Assembly (NCBI RefSeq): GCF_002932875.1
Contig: NZ_PSWS01000006.1
Span: forward strand, 1 to 33,511
Direction of reading: 5' to 3'
Origin: Rathayibacter tritici
GTDB lineage: Bacteria > Actinomycetota > Actinomycetes > Actinomycetales > Microbacteriaceae
Length of the DNA stretch: 33,511 bases
This document shows, piece by piece, positions 23,469 through 30,389 of the stretch. Under the pieces are notes generated by a model, which worked only from the letters and a program-made list of their open reading frames with translations, did no database searches and had not been told where the DNA came from. The position numbers and the translations under genes were made by a program. Positions within the stretch are counted from its first letter, which is position 1; each line of letters opens with the position of its first letter.

Positions 23469-25004
23469 TCAGAACGGCGCCGCGGCGTCGACGAAGCTCG
23501 GTTTTGGCGGTGGCGAGCGCAGTACGGACAGGAGTGGTGCGGACGCGTGCGGTGGGGACGCGCGCGGTGGGAACAGTCCTGCGCGGCCGGGAAGCGCCGA
23601 CGGGTGATCGGTGATCCGGCGGCCGGTGGGGGTTGTCCAGTCGGCGGTGCCGTCGGGATGGAGGACGTAGGTCCAGCGGTCCCCGTGGCGGACGTGGTGG
23701 TGGGCGACGCAGAGCGAGGCCAGGTTGCTGAGAGCGGTCTCACCTCCGTTGCGCCACTCGACGGTGTGGTCGGCCTCGGCGGTCGAGGCCGGGCGGGTGC
23801 AGCCGGGGAACCGGCAGGTCTGGTCCCGCAACTGAAGGTGGAGGCGCATCCGCGGGGTCGGGAGACGATGGGTCCTGCCGACCGAGGTGACCGCGCCCGT
23901 GTCCGGATCGGTCAAGACCCGGGTGAATGAGGCGCCGTGGCGCACGAGTTCCCGCGCGACATCGGCAGGAACGAGTCCGAACCCGTCGAGGTCGGCGGGC
24001 GCGTCGTCGAGCCCGACCGCGGTGCTCGCGGCCAGAGTGACGCGCACCTCCGCCCGCACTCCGCTCACGAACGCAGAAGCTCCGCCCTCGCCTTCGCCGC
24101 CCGGTCCGGTCGCGGTGACCTCACCATCGGTGAGCAGATCGGCCAGCGCATCGGCCCGCAGCTGCGCGAGCGTGCGGCCATCACTGCGAGAGCCGTCACC
24201 CCGAGAGCCGTCACCCGCGGAGCCGTCACCCCGAGAGCCGTCACCGATGGAGCCGTCCCCGCGAAAGCCATCCTTGGCGGACGCGCCGGACGTGGACGCT
24301 GCGCCGGCGCCCGGACCGAACCCGGACGCACCCACGTGTGCGACCGCGCTGTCGCGGAGCGAGCGGGCGATTCGGTCGAGCCGGTTGTAGGCGCCGATCG
24401 CGACGGGGGCGGGCAGCAGAGCGGAGAGTGTGGCCATCCCGTCGATGTCGGCGCCGACCCACACGCTGCGGTCCTCTCGGGCGCGAGCATGGCGCTCGAT
24501 GAAGGGCTCCTCGTGCAGCTCGTCGCGCAGCCGCGCCACGGTCCGGCGGAGCTGGGTGGGCGTCTGAGTGGTCGCCGCCGCGGCCGCTCGCTCGTCGAGT
24601 GCAGCGCGGGAGACGGAGGGCAGGATCGCGGCGGCGGCGCAGATCACCTCGCCTGCCTCCCAGAGGATCCGAGCCTCCGCCAGTGCGGCGCGGGTGCAGG
24701 GGAGGTCGTCGACGAGCAGCTGCGCGTGCTCGAGTCGGCGTGCCGCCGCGCGCTCCGACAGCCCGAGCGCCGTCGCGAGCTCGGCTCGGATTGACCGCTC
24801 CGCGAGACCGGCCGCTTCACTGCGGGAGAGACGACTCCCCGCCGCGAACGACTCGGGGACGAGGAGCGACGCTCGGTAGGCAGTGAGGAGCGCAACGGCA
24901 CTCGCGAGCAGCACGGGAGCCGCCGAGCGGGCGAGCCCCGCCGCGAATTCGGTGAGCCCTCGAACCGCGCCGAGCGTCTTGGTCACCTCGTCCGAATTCG
25001 TCAT
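23469..25004 (-). CDS. DUF222-HNH endonuclease domain protein (13E12-repeat family)
   Basis: 511 residues from ATG 25004. No good ribosome-binding site is present, and the frame runs further upstream through unrelated sequence. The N-terminal two thirds are the helical DUF222 region (LLTAYRASLLVPESFAAGSR, LGLSERAAARRLEHAQLLVD, PTQLRRTVARLRDE). The C-terminal HNH nuclease motif is intact: CRFPGCTRPASTAEADHTVE, WRNGGETALSNLASLCVAHH and HVRHGDRW, with Cys pairs and the HH metal site. A Gly-Asp-Ser-Arg repeat linker (15-bp units) interrupts DUF222 near residue 245-275. Such genes are multi-copy in Microbacteriaceae and mycobacteria; their roles are unclear (mobile-like or DNA repair). A Pro-rich tail ends the protein. 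Confidence 0.9.
   Translation of the reverse strand: MTNSDEVTKTLGAVRGLTEFAAGLARSAAPVLLASAVALLTAYRASLLVPESFAAGSRLSRSEAAGLAERSIRAELATALGLSERAAARRLEHAQLLVDDLPCTRAALAEARILWEAGEVICAAAAILPSVSRAALDERAAAAATTQTPTQLRRTVARLRDELHEEPFIERHARAREDRSVWVGADIDGMATLSALLPAPVAIGAYNRLDRIARSLRDSAVAHVGASGFGPGAGAASTSGASAKDGFRGDGSIGDGSRGDGSAGDGSRGDGSRSDGRTLAQLRADALADLLTDGEVTATGPGGEGEGGASAFVSGVRAEVRVTLAASTAVGLDDAPADLDGFGLVPADVARELVRHGASFTRVLTDPDTGAVTSVGRTHRLPTPRMRLHLQLRDQTCRFPGCTRPASTAEADHTVEWRNGGETALSNLASLCVAHHHVRHGDRWTYVLHPDGTADWTTPTGRRITDHPSALPGRAGLFPPRASPPHASAPLLSVLRSPPPKPSFVDAAAPF
24187..24276 (-). repeat. Six 15-bp tandem units inside the HNH gene (GDGSx repeat)
   Basis: Units of 15 bp (such as CGAGAGCCGTCACCC) run from 24187 to 24276; the first two are identical and the others differ by one to several bases. 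They encode five-residue GDGSR-like repeats on the minus strand. Because the unit is a multiple of three, copy number can change without breaking the frame. Confidence 0.8.
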
Positions 25005-25212
25005 ACCTGTAGTGAAGCAGGGACCACCGACATTGAGGCGGCCGGTCCGAGGGGCTTGAGACAACTCTCCCGAGACCGCTCTGTGGAGGAGAGGCACAGC
25101 GTCGAATGGGGCTGATCGGCGCTCTCCGGCATCGGCCCGGACGCGAGCACCCGACGCGCGTCGGTTCCCAGCGCATCCTCCGGCGGGTCCCGACCGGCAG
25201 GACATCCGATTC

Positions 25213-25227
25213 GTTGTAAGCAACAAC
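25213..25227. promoter_or_regulatory. Inverted repeat upstream of the alditol oxidase
   Basis: GTTGT (25213-25217) and ACAAC (25223-25227) form a perfect 5-bp dyad with a 5-bp spacer, 31 bp before the oxidase ATG and in an unusually A/T-rich patch. It may be an operator; the regulator is unknown. Confidence 0.3.
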
Positions 25228-25258
25228 AAAAGGCGCGCGGACCCGGCAGAATGGACGC

Positions 25259-26515
25259 ATGACCTCACGGAGCAACTGGGCCGGCACCTACGAGTACCGC
25301 GCCGCCGCCATCATTGAGCCGGAATCCGTCGAGGAGGTGCAGCGTCTCGTCCGCGAGAACGAGCGCGTCCGCGCCCTCGGCAGCCGGCACTCCTTCAACT
25401 CCCTGCCCGACACCCCCGGCGCCCTGCTGCACCTGGGGCGCCTCGCCTCCGACCCCGTGATCGACGCCGAGGCGAGCACCGTCACCGTCGGCGGTGCCAC
25501 CCGCTACGGGGTCGTCGCCGCGCACCTGCACAGCAACGGCTACGCCCTGCACAACATGGGCTCGCTCCCGCATATCTCGGTCGCCGGCGCTATCGCGACC
25601 GGCACCCACGGCTCAGGAGACCGCAACGCGAACCTCTCCTCCGCCGTCTCGGCCCTCGAACTCGTCACCGCCGACGGCTCGCTGCGCACGATCCGCCGGG
25701 GCGAGCCCGGCTTCGAGGGAGTCGTGGTCGGCCTCGGCGCCTTCGGCATCGTCACCCGGGTGACCCTCGACGTCCAGCCGACCTTCGACGTCCGCCAGGA
25801 CGCCTTCGTCGACCTGCCCTGGGACCGCGTCCTCGACGACTTCGACGCGATCACCTCCTCCGCCTACAGCGTCAGCCTCATGACGCACTGGTCGTCGCCG
25901 ACCGTCGAGCAGCTGTGGCTGAAGACCAAGGTGGCCGCAGGATCCGTCGCCGACGTCGACGCGACCCACCTGGGCGCCGTCGCCGCTTCGGCGAGCCTGT
26001 TCGCCGTCTCCGAGGGCGTCGACTCCAACCTCAACCCGTTCGGCGGCTCGGTCGGTCCCTGGTCCGAGCGTCTGCCGCACTTCCGCCTCGACCGCGAGCC
26101 GAGCGCGGGCGACGAGATCCAGAGCGAGTACATGGTGCCGCGCACGAACATCCGCGAGGCGATCGTGGCGCTGCGCGCGATCGGCGAGCGGATCGACGAC
26201 GTGCTGCTGATCACGGAGCTGCGCACCATGGCAGGCGACGACCAGTGGCTCTCCCCCGCCGGCGGCCGCGACAGCGTCGGCGTGCACTTCACGTTCGCGA
26301 AGGACCGCGCCGGCGTCGACGCCGTCCTCCCCGCCGTCGAGGGGGCGCTGCTGCCGCTCGGCGCCCGCCCGCACTGGGGTAAGCACTTCCTCGCCGCAGC
26401 GGATGAGATCGCCCCGCTCTACCCGCGCCTCGACGAGTGGCGCGCCCTCCGCTCCGAATGGGACCCCTCCGGCCGCTTCGCCAGCGACTTCCTCCGCGCC
26501 CGCCTGCTCGGCTGA
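25259..26515 (+). CDS. Alditol oxidase (AldO-like, covalent-FAD VAO family)
   Basis: 418 residues, the same length as I recall for Streptomyces AldO. The start MTSRSNWAGTYEYRA and the FAD-binding PCMH domain match alditol/xylitol oxidases. GSRHSFNSL carries His44, the expected covalent attachment residue for FAD. SLPHISVAGAIATGTHGSGD and GLGAFGIVTRVTLD contact the cofactor. The substrate domain has LMTHW, ERLPHFR, EIQSEYMVPR, WLSPAGGRDSVGVHFTF and PHWGKHF, all typical. The enzyme would oxidise xylitol, sorbitol or similar polyols to aldoses with production of H2O2. It has no signal peptide. It starts in the 254-bp gap divergent from the HNH gene, with no strong ribosome-binding site, and a long hairpin follows the stop. 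Confidence 0.88.
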   Translation: MTSRSNWAGTYEYRAAAIIEPESVEEVQRLVRENERVRALGSRHSFNSLPDTPGALLHLGRLASDPVIDAEASTVTVGGATRYGVVAAHLHSNGYALHNMGSLPHISVAGAIATGTHGSGDRNANLSSAVSALELVTADGSLRTIRRGEPGFEGVVVGLGAFGIVTRVTLDVQPTFDVRQDAFVDLPWDRVLDDFDAITSSAYSVSLMTHWSSPTVEQLWLKTKVAAGSVADVDATHLGAVAASASLFAVSEGVDSNLNPFGGSVGPWSERLPHFRLDREPSAGDEIQSEYMVPRTNIREAIVALRAIGERIDDVLLITELRTMAGDDQWLSPAGGRDSVGVHFTFAKDRAGVDAVLPAVEGALLPLGARPHWGKHFLAAADEIAPLYPRLDEWRALRSEWDPSGRFASDFLRARLLG

Positions 26516-26539
26516 GCCCCGCCCTCCTGAGCCCCCCTT

Positions 26540-26602
26540 CCGCGAGATGCCACTGAGGTACGCATTACGCCACAGAAGGCGTACCTCAGCGGCATTTCGC
26601 GG
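26540..26602. repeat. 24-bp-arm inverted repeat after the alditol oxidase
   Basis: Arms 26540-26563 and 26579-26602 pair at 22 of 24 positions around a 15-nt loop. The arm core is ATGCCACTGAGGTACGC. There is no T-run. It is far longer than a usual terminator and resembles an intergenic repeat element; it may also stop transcription from the oxidase gene. Confidence 0.8.
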
Positions 26603-26671
26603 GGCTCGTCAACGAGGTGGACGGCGGAGGGACGGGTCGTAGCGTGGGGAGCGACGGGAGGAGAGGGCGCT

Positions 26672-27397
26672 GTGCCCCGCGAGGATCAGATCCCGTCGAC
26701 CATCGAGCGCCCAGACGAGCACGCGCACGCACAGAAGCTCTGGTCGGCCGCGCACGACTCCGCCGTTGAGAGCTACGGCGAGGGTGAGCGCGCGCACCGC
26801 ACTGCGTTCGCGGCGCACCAGCACGAGTACGAGAAGGTCGGCGACCACTGGGAGCGCAAGGTCGAGAGCGGCCCCTCCGGCCACGGAGGCGAAACAGCGG
26901 GCGGAGTCGACACGAACGCCACCAGGGCGCACCTGCTGGACCTCGCCAAGCGCCTCACCATCTCCGTCCGCCCCCGGATGACCGAGGCCGGGCCCATCGA
27001 GGCGCTCCAGCACGAGAACACCCGCCGCACGCTGACCCTCCGCGCCGTCACACCAGCGAGTCGCGGATGGCCGCGAGTCCCAGCTCCAGCTCGGCGAAGG
27101 TGGTCGAGAGCGGTGACAGGCCGATCCGGATGCCGTCGGGGCGCCGGAAGTCCGGCACGATCCCCTCGGCCTGCAGGCGCGGCACCAGGGCGGCGAACGA
27201 CTCGTGCGCGATCGTCACGTGCGAGCCACGCCGGGCAGGGTCGCGCGGAGTCGCCACCCGCACCCCGCGCGGCACCAGCCACGCGTCGGCCAGCTCGAGC
27301 ATGTACGCCGTCATCGCCTCCGACTTCGCGCGCACCGCGGGCATGCCCACCGACGCGATCAGCGCGATCATGTCCTGCATCGCGAGCATCCCTGTGA
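26672..27397 (+). CDS. ChaB-family protein with Rho-N-like tail; 3' end possibly frameshifted
   Basis: The start is GTG 26672 after GGAGGAGAGG. Residues 1-70 match the ChaB family (IPSTIERPDEHAHAQKLWSA, SYGEGERAHRTAFAAHQHEY, EKVGDHWERK). Residues 85-120 (ATRAHLLDLAKRLTISVRPR and TEAGPIEALQHENTRR) resemble the Rho-N/SAP-like helices often joined to ChaB in actinobacteria. The open frame then continues about 120 residues of Arg/Pro/Ala-rich sequence wholly antisense to the kynureninase gene, ending at 27397. That tail is probably not an original part: either the natural stop was lost by an indel near 27030, or the frame runs on by chance. ChaB proteins are small cytoplasmic proteins of uncertain, possibly stress-related, function. 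Confidence 0.65.
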   Translation: MPREDQIPSTIERPDEHAHAQKLWSAAHDSAVESYGEGERAHRTAFAAHQHEYEKVGDHWERKVESGPSGHGGETAGGVDTNATRAHLLDLAKRLTISVRPRMTEAGPIEALQHENTRRTLTLRAVTPASRGWPRVPAPARRRWSRAVTGRSGCRRGAGSPARSPRPAGAAPGRRTTRARSSRASHAGQGRAESPPAPRAAPATRRPARACTPSSPPTSRAPRACPPTRSARSCPASRASL

Positions 27398-28244
27398 TCG
27401 GCGGCGTCCCGCTGAGGAAGCGGCGCATCCCCTCGGCCGGCCGGTAGCCGGGGCCCATCTCGAACATGTCGGCCACGCCCATCCAGCCCTGCACCGGCTG
27501 CGCGAGCGAGCCCTGGTGCCGGGAGGCGACATACGCCCACGCGGGCGCCCCCGGCCCTCCGTTGAGGTACTTGTAGGAGCAGCCGACCGCGAGGTCCGCG
27601 CCCCAGACGTCGAGTTCCAGCGGCACCGAGCCGACGGAGTGGGAGGCGTCCCAGAGCACGAGCGCGCCGGCCTCGTGCGCCTGCGCGGTGATCGCCGCGG
27701 CGTCGGCGAGGAAGCCCGAGCGGTAGGCGACGTGGCTGAGCAGAACCAGCGCCGTGCGCTCGCCGAGCACGGGGGCGAGGTCGTCAGGGCGGACGCCGTT
27801 CTCGGAGTCGGAGGTGATCCAGCGGAGCGTGCTGCCGGTCTCGGCCGCGATGCCCTCGAGCACATAGCGGTCGGTGGGGAAGTTGTCGGTGTCGACGACG
27901 ATCTCGTCGCGCCCCTGCTCCGCCTGGCGGGCGAGCGCCGCGCGGGCGAGCTTGTAGAGCAGCACCGTCGTGGAGTCGGCGATGATCGTCTGCCCGGCCG
28001 CTGCCCCCAACGCCGCCGAGCCCAGTGCGTCGCCGACCTCGAGCGGCATCTCGAGCCAGCCCTCCTCCCAGCCGCGGATGAGGCGGCCGCCCCACTCCTC
28101 CTCCGCGAACCGCGCGAGCCGGGCGACGCTCGCGCGCAGGGGCCGGCCGAGCGAATTGCCGTCGAGGTAGGAGCGGACCTCGGGGGTGCGGACGAACAGC
28201 TCGGGGCAGTGCGCGAGCGGGTCCTGGGCGTCGAGCGGATGCAT
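27048..28244 (-). CDS. kynU: Kynureninase
   Basis: 398 residues from ATG 28244. This is a fold-type I PLP enzyme with kynureninase signatures: the N-terminal YLDGNSLGRPL, IADSTTVLLYKLARAAL, VDTDNFPTDRYVLEG, LSHVAYRSGFLADAA, LWDASHSVGSVP (PLP-binding Asp199) and GCSYKYLNGGPGAPAW, where Lys225 forms the Schiff base. The C-terminal FRRPDGIRIGLSPLSTTF contains the conserved Arg region. It cleaves kynurenine or 3-hydroxykynurenine to anthranilate or 3-hydroxyanthranilate plus alanine. No tryptophan dioxygenase or kynurenine formamidase is in the window, so it is an orphan here. The upstream TAGGGT and short GAGGG suggest a start with very little leader. The gene is intact. Confidence 0.93.
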   Translation of the reverse strand: MHPLDAQDPLAHCPELFVRTPEVRSYLDGNSLGRPLRASVARLARFAEEEWGGRLIRGWEEGWLEMPLEVGDALGSAALGAAAGQTIIADSTTVLLYKLARAALARQAEQGRDEIVVDTDNFPTDRYVLEGIAAETGSTLRWITSDSENGVRPDDLAPVLGERTALVLLSHVAYRSGFLADAAAITAQAHEAGALVLWDASHSVGSVPLELDVWGADLAVGCSYKYLNGGPGAPAWAYVASRHQGSLAQPVQGWMGVADMFEMGPGYRPAEGMRRFLSGTPPITGMLAMQDMIALIASVGMPAVRAKSEAMTAYMLELADAWLVPRGVRVATPRDPARRGSHVTIAHESFAALVPRLQAEGIVPDFRRPDGIRIGLSPLSTTFAELELGLAAIRDSLV

Positions 28245-28337
28245 GCCCTCACCCTAGGTCGCGGGTGCGCGCGGTAGGCGTGCTCGCCCACGGTCGTCCC
28301 CGCTGCCCGAAAGTCGCCCGCCCCTCCCGACGCCGGT

Positions 28338-28397
28338 CGCCACTGTCCAAGAGTTGTCGCACTCGAGCTCGAGTGCGACAACTTTTGGACAGTGGCG
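28338..28397. repeat. 60-bp near-perfect palindrome between kynU and the aldo/keto reductase
   Basis: The two 30-bp halves (28338-28367 and 28368-28397) are reverse complements at 29 of 30 positions, with no loop and an XhoI-like CTCGAG on each side of the centre. It lies between two divergent genes, about 95 bp from kynU. As single-stranded DNA or RNA it would form a long hairpin. Confidence 0.9.
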
Positions 28398-28438
28398 AGG
28401 AGAGCTTCGCTGAGGCGAGCACGGACGCGGACAGCGAG

Positions 28439-28452
28439 GCGAAACGTTACGC
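28439..28452. promoter_or_regulatory. LacI-type operator, upstream copy
   Basis: GCGAAACGTTACGC, centred on the palindrome AACGTT. Its reverse complement matches the downstream copy at 28506-28519 at 13 of 14 positions. It lies 20 bp upstream of the -35 box. Confidence 0.6.
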
Positions 28453-28472
28453 GCCAGCTTTGCCCGCGAGTG

Positions 28473-28502
28473 TTGACGGGTCCGATTCTCTCCACCTAGC
28501 GT
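28473..28502 (+). promoter_or_regulatory. Promoter of the aldo/keto reductase operon
   Basis: TTGACG (28473-28478), an 18-bp spacer, then TAGCGT (28497-28502). The boxes and spacing fit a housekeeping-sigma promoter, and two operator copies flank it. Confidence 0.6.
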
Positions 28503-28505
28503 AGG

Positions 28506-28519
28506 GCGCAACGTTTCGC
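28506..28519. promoter_or_regulatory. LacI-type operator, downstream copy
   Basis: GCGCAACGTTTCGC, the inverted near-identical copy of the site at 28439-28452, centred 67 bp away. It covers the expected transcription start, where a bound repressor would block initiation. Confidence 0.6.
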
Positions 28520-28536
28520 CCACCAGGAGGACCCGC

Positions 28537-29556
28537 ATGGCCCCCACCCCGCCGAGCCACCGCGTCCTCGCGAGCGGCAGCCGCATCCCCGTGATCGGCG
28601 TCGGCACCTTCGGCTCCGACCGCTACGACGCCGAGACCGTAGGCCTGGCGGTCGAGCACTCCCTCCGCGCCGGTTTCCGCCTGCTCGACTGCGCCACCGT
28701 CTACGGCAACGAACCGCGCGTCGGTCAGGCGATCGCCGACTCCGGAGTCGACCGGGACGAACTCTTCGTCATGTCGAAGATCTGGAACGACGCGCACGAG
28801 CCCGCGGCGGCCGTCGCCTCCGTCGAGCGCTCGCTCGCCGACCTCCACCTCGACGTCCTCGACGCCGTCTTCGTGCACTGGCCCTTCCCCAACCACCACC
28901 CGCCGCGGGCCGAGACCGATGCACGCGATCCGCTCGCCCGCCCCTACGTCCACGAGGCGTTCCTCGAGACGTGGCGCGCGCTCGAGAGCCTGGTCGACCG
29001 AGGCCTCGTCCGACACCTCGGCACCTCCAACGTCACGATCCCCAAGCTCGAGCGGATCCTCGCCGACGTCCGCATCGCCCCGCACCTGAACGAGATGGAG
29101 CTGCACCCCTGCTTCCAGCAGCCGGAGCTGTTCCGCTACTGCCTCGACCACGGCATCCAGCCGATCGGCTATTCGCCGCTGGGCTCGCCGTCGCGGCCCG
29201 AACGCGACCGGATGGAGGACGACATCGTCGACATCGACCACCCCGCGGTGCGGGCGATCGCCGACGAGCGGGGACTACATCCGGCCGTCGTGTGCCTCGC
29301 CTGGGCGGTGAACCGCGGCCACATCCCGATTCCCTTCGCGGTCAAACCGGAGCAGATCGAGGCCAACCTGGCCGCCGCCTCCCTGGTGCTCACGCAGCAC
29401 GAACAGGAGGCGCTGCGCGGCGCCGAGCGCAATAACCGGCTGATCAAGGGCCAGGTCTTCCTCTGGCCAGGCAGCACGGACTGGCTCGACCTGTGGGACG
29501 CCGACGGCACGATACCGGGCTGGGGCGGCTACGGCTCGCCCGGTGCCACCCTCTGA
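28537..29556 (+). CDS. Aldo/keto reductase
   Basis: 339 residues from ATG 28537, with AGGAGG 7 nt upstream. It has the (alpha/beta)8 AKR pattern with a full catalytic tetrad: Asp51 and Tyr56 (LLDCATVYGNE), Lys81 (VMSKIWN) and His114 (VFVHWPF). NADP-binding parts include IGYSPLGSPSRP and IPFAVKPEQIEANLAA. A long loop after His114 (NHHPPRAETDARDPLARPYV) may shape the substrate pocket. It could reduce or oxidise an aldose or ketose at C1. The gene is the first of an operon with a broken lacI and an RbsD/FucU mutarotase gene, so a monosaccharide substrate is likely. Confidence 0.92.
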   Translation: MAPTPPSHRVLASGSRIPVIGVGTFGSDRYDAETVGLAVEHSLRAGFRLLDCATVYGNEPRVGQAIADSGVDRDELFVMSKIWNDAHEPAAAVASVERSLADLHLDVLDAVFVHWPFPNHHPPRAETDARDPLARPYVHEAFLETWRALESLVDRGLVRHLGTSNVTIPKLERILADVRIAPHLNEMELHPCFQQPELFRYCLDHGIQPIGYSPLGSPSRPERDRMEDDIVDIDHPAVRAIADERGLHPAVVCLAWAVNRGHIPIPFAVKPEQIEANLAAASLVLTQHEQEALRGAERNNRLIKGQVFLWPGSTDWLDLWDADGTIPGWGGYGSPGATL

Positions 29557-29557
29557 C

Positions 29558-29805
29558 GTGGCCGACGACAAAGACCTGCGGCGGCTGATCGGGCTCTCGC
29601 TCTCGACGATCTCGAAGCACGACAACAAACTCCCGGTGCGCCCCGAGAACCGAGCGGCGATCGAGGCGGCGGCGGCGGCGGCCGAGCTCGACGTCCGCGC
29701 CACCGGGCCCGCGGCCGGCGCTCGCGGCGCTCCCGCACCGTCGGGGTGCTGCTGCCCGCCCGCGTCCCCCACCGCCTGCCCGCCGCCCACCTCCACCACC
29801 TCTAG
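29558..29805 (+). pseudogene. LacI-family regulator, N-terminal stump with frameshift
   Basis: A GTG one base after the aldo/keto reductase stop opens a frame reading DLRRLIGLSLSTISKHDNKL and PVRPENRAAIEAAAA, a recognisable though worn LacI HTH and hinge (normally GLSVSTVSKVLN...). After a shift of frame near 29700 the other frame gives RRSRTVGVLLPARVP, the usual link into the effector domain, and then stops at TAG 29803-29805. The roughly 270-residue sugar-binding domain is entirely missing. It cannot sense an effector and the HTH is altered (SKHDNK for SKVLN). It sits inside the operon whose promoter carries two LacI-type operators. Confidence 0.7.
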
Positions 29806-29814
29806 GAGCTCCTC

Positions 29815-30240
29815 TTGCTGACCACGACCCTCCTCCACCCCGGGATCCTGCACGCCGTCGCCCGCGCCGGCCACGGCTCGCAGATCCTCCTCGCCGACGG
29901 CAACTACCCGGCGGGCACGACCCTCGGCGCGAACGCCGAGCTCGTGCACCTCAATCTCCGCCCCGACCTGCTCACGGTCGATCAGGTACTCGAGGCCCTG
30001 CTGAGCGCGATCGTCGTGGAGGAGGCGACCGTGATGACCCCCGCGGCCGGCATCGATGTCCCGGCACAGGACGGCTTCCGCCGCGCGCTCGACGGCGTCC
30101 CCTTCACCTCGCTCGAACGCCGCGCGTTCTACGCGGCGGCCCGGACGCCGGATGTCGCCCTCACGATCGCGACCGGCGACCGCCGCATCTACGCGAACCT
30201 CCTGCTGACGATCGGCGTCCGCCCGGCCGACGTGTCCTGA
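29815..30240 (+). CDS. RbsD/FucU-family sugar mutarotase
   Basis: 141 residues from TTG 29815, with AGGAG about 7 nt upstream; no ATG or GTG fits the N-terminus. The family pattern is clear: LLHPGILHAVARAGHGSQIL, LADGNYP (with the catalytic His/Asp region), HLNLRPDLLTVDQVLEALLS, FYAAAR and TIATGDRRIYANLLLTIGV. It is closer to FucU (L-fucose mutarotase) than RbsD in length and in the YANLLLTIGV ending. Such small enzymes interconvert sugar anomers or pyranose and furanose forms. Position in the operon with the aldo/keto reductase suggests it supplies the right anomer for that enzyme. Confidence 0.88.
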   Translation: MLTTTLLHPGILHAVARAGHGSQILLADGNYPAGTTLGANAELVHLNLRPDLLTVDQVLEALLSAIVVEEATVMTPAAGIDVPAQDGFRRALDGVPFTSLERRAFYAAARTPDVALTIATGDRRIYANLLLTIGVRPADVS

Positions 30241-30376
30241 GCACGGACGGGCTCTCCTCTCGGCTTTCCGGACGGCGGAGGAATCGAGCGCGAGTACCGC
30301 GACATGTGCGCAGCCGATTCCCCGGGAGCGCCGCGCTTCCTGAGAGTCCACGAGGCGTTCTCACGGCTGACGTCCC

Positions 30377-30382
30377 TACTCT
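30377..30382 (+). promoter_or_regulatory. -10 box for a probable leaderless CorC-type mRNA
   Basis: TACTCT ends 7 bp before GTG 30390, and no ribosome-binding site lies between. The spacing places the transcript start at the start codon. This supports choosing GTG 30390. Confidence 0.4.
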
Positions 30383-30389
30383 GGTCGGC

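Noticed and set aside
24172-24276. Repeat array resembling a CRISPR
   Set aside because: Units are 15 bp with no spacers, lie in frame inside a coding sequence and encode a GDGSx repeat.
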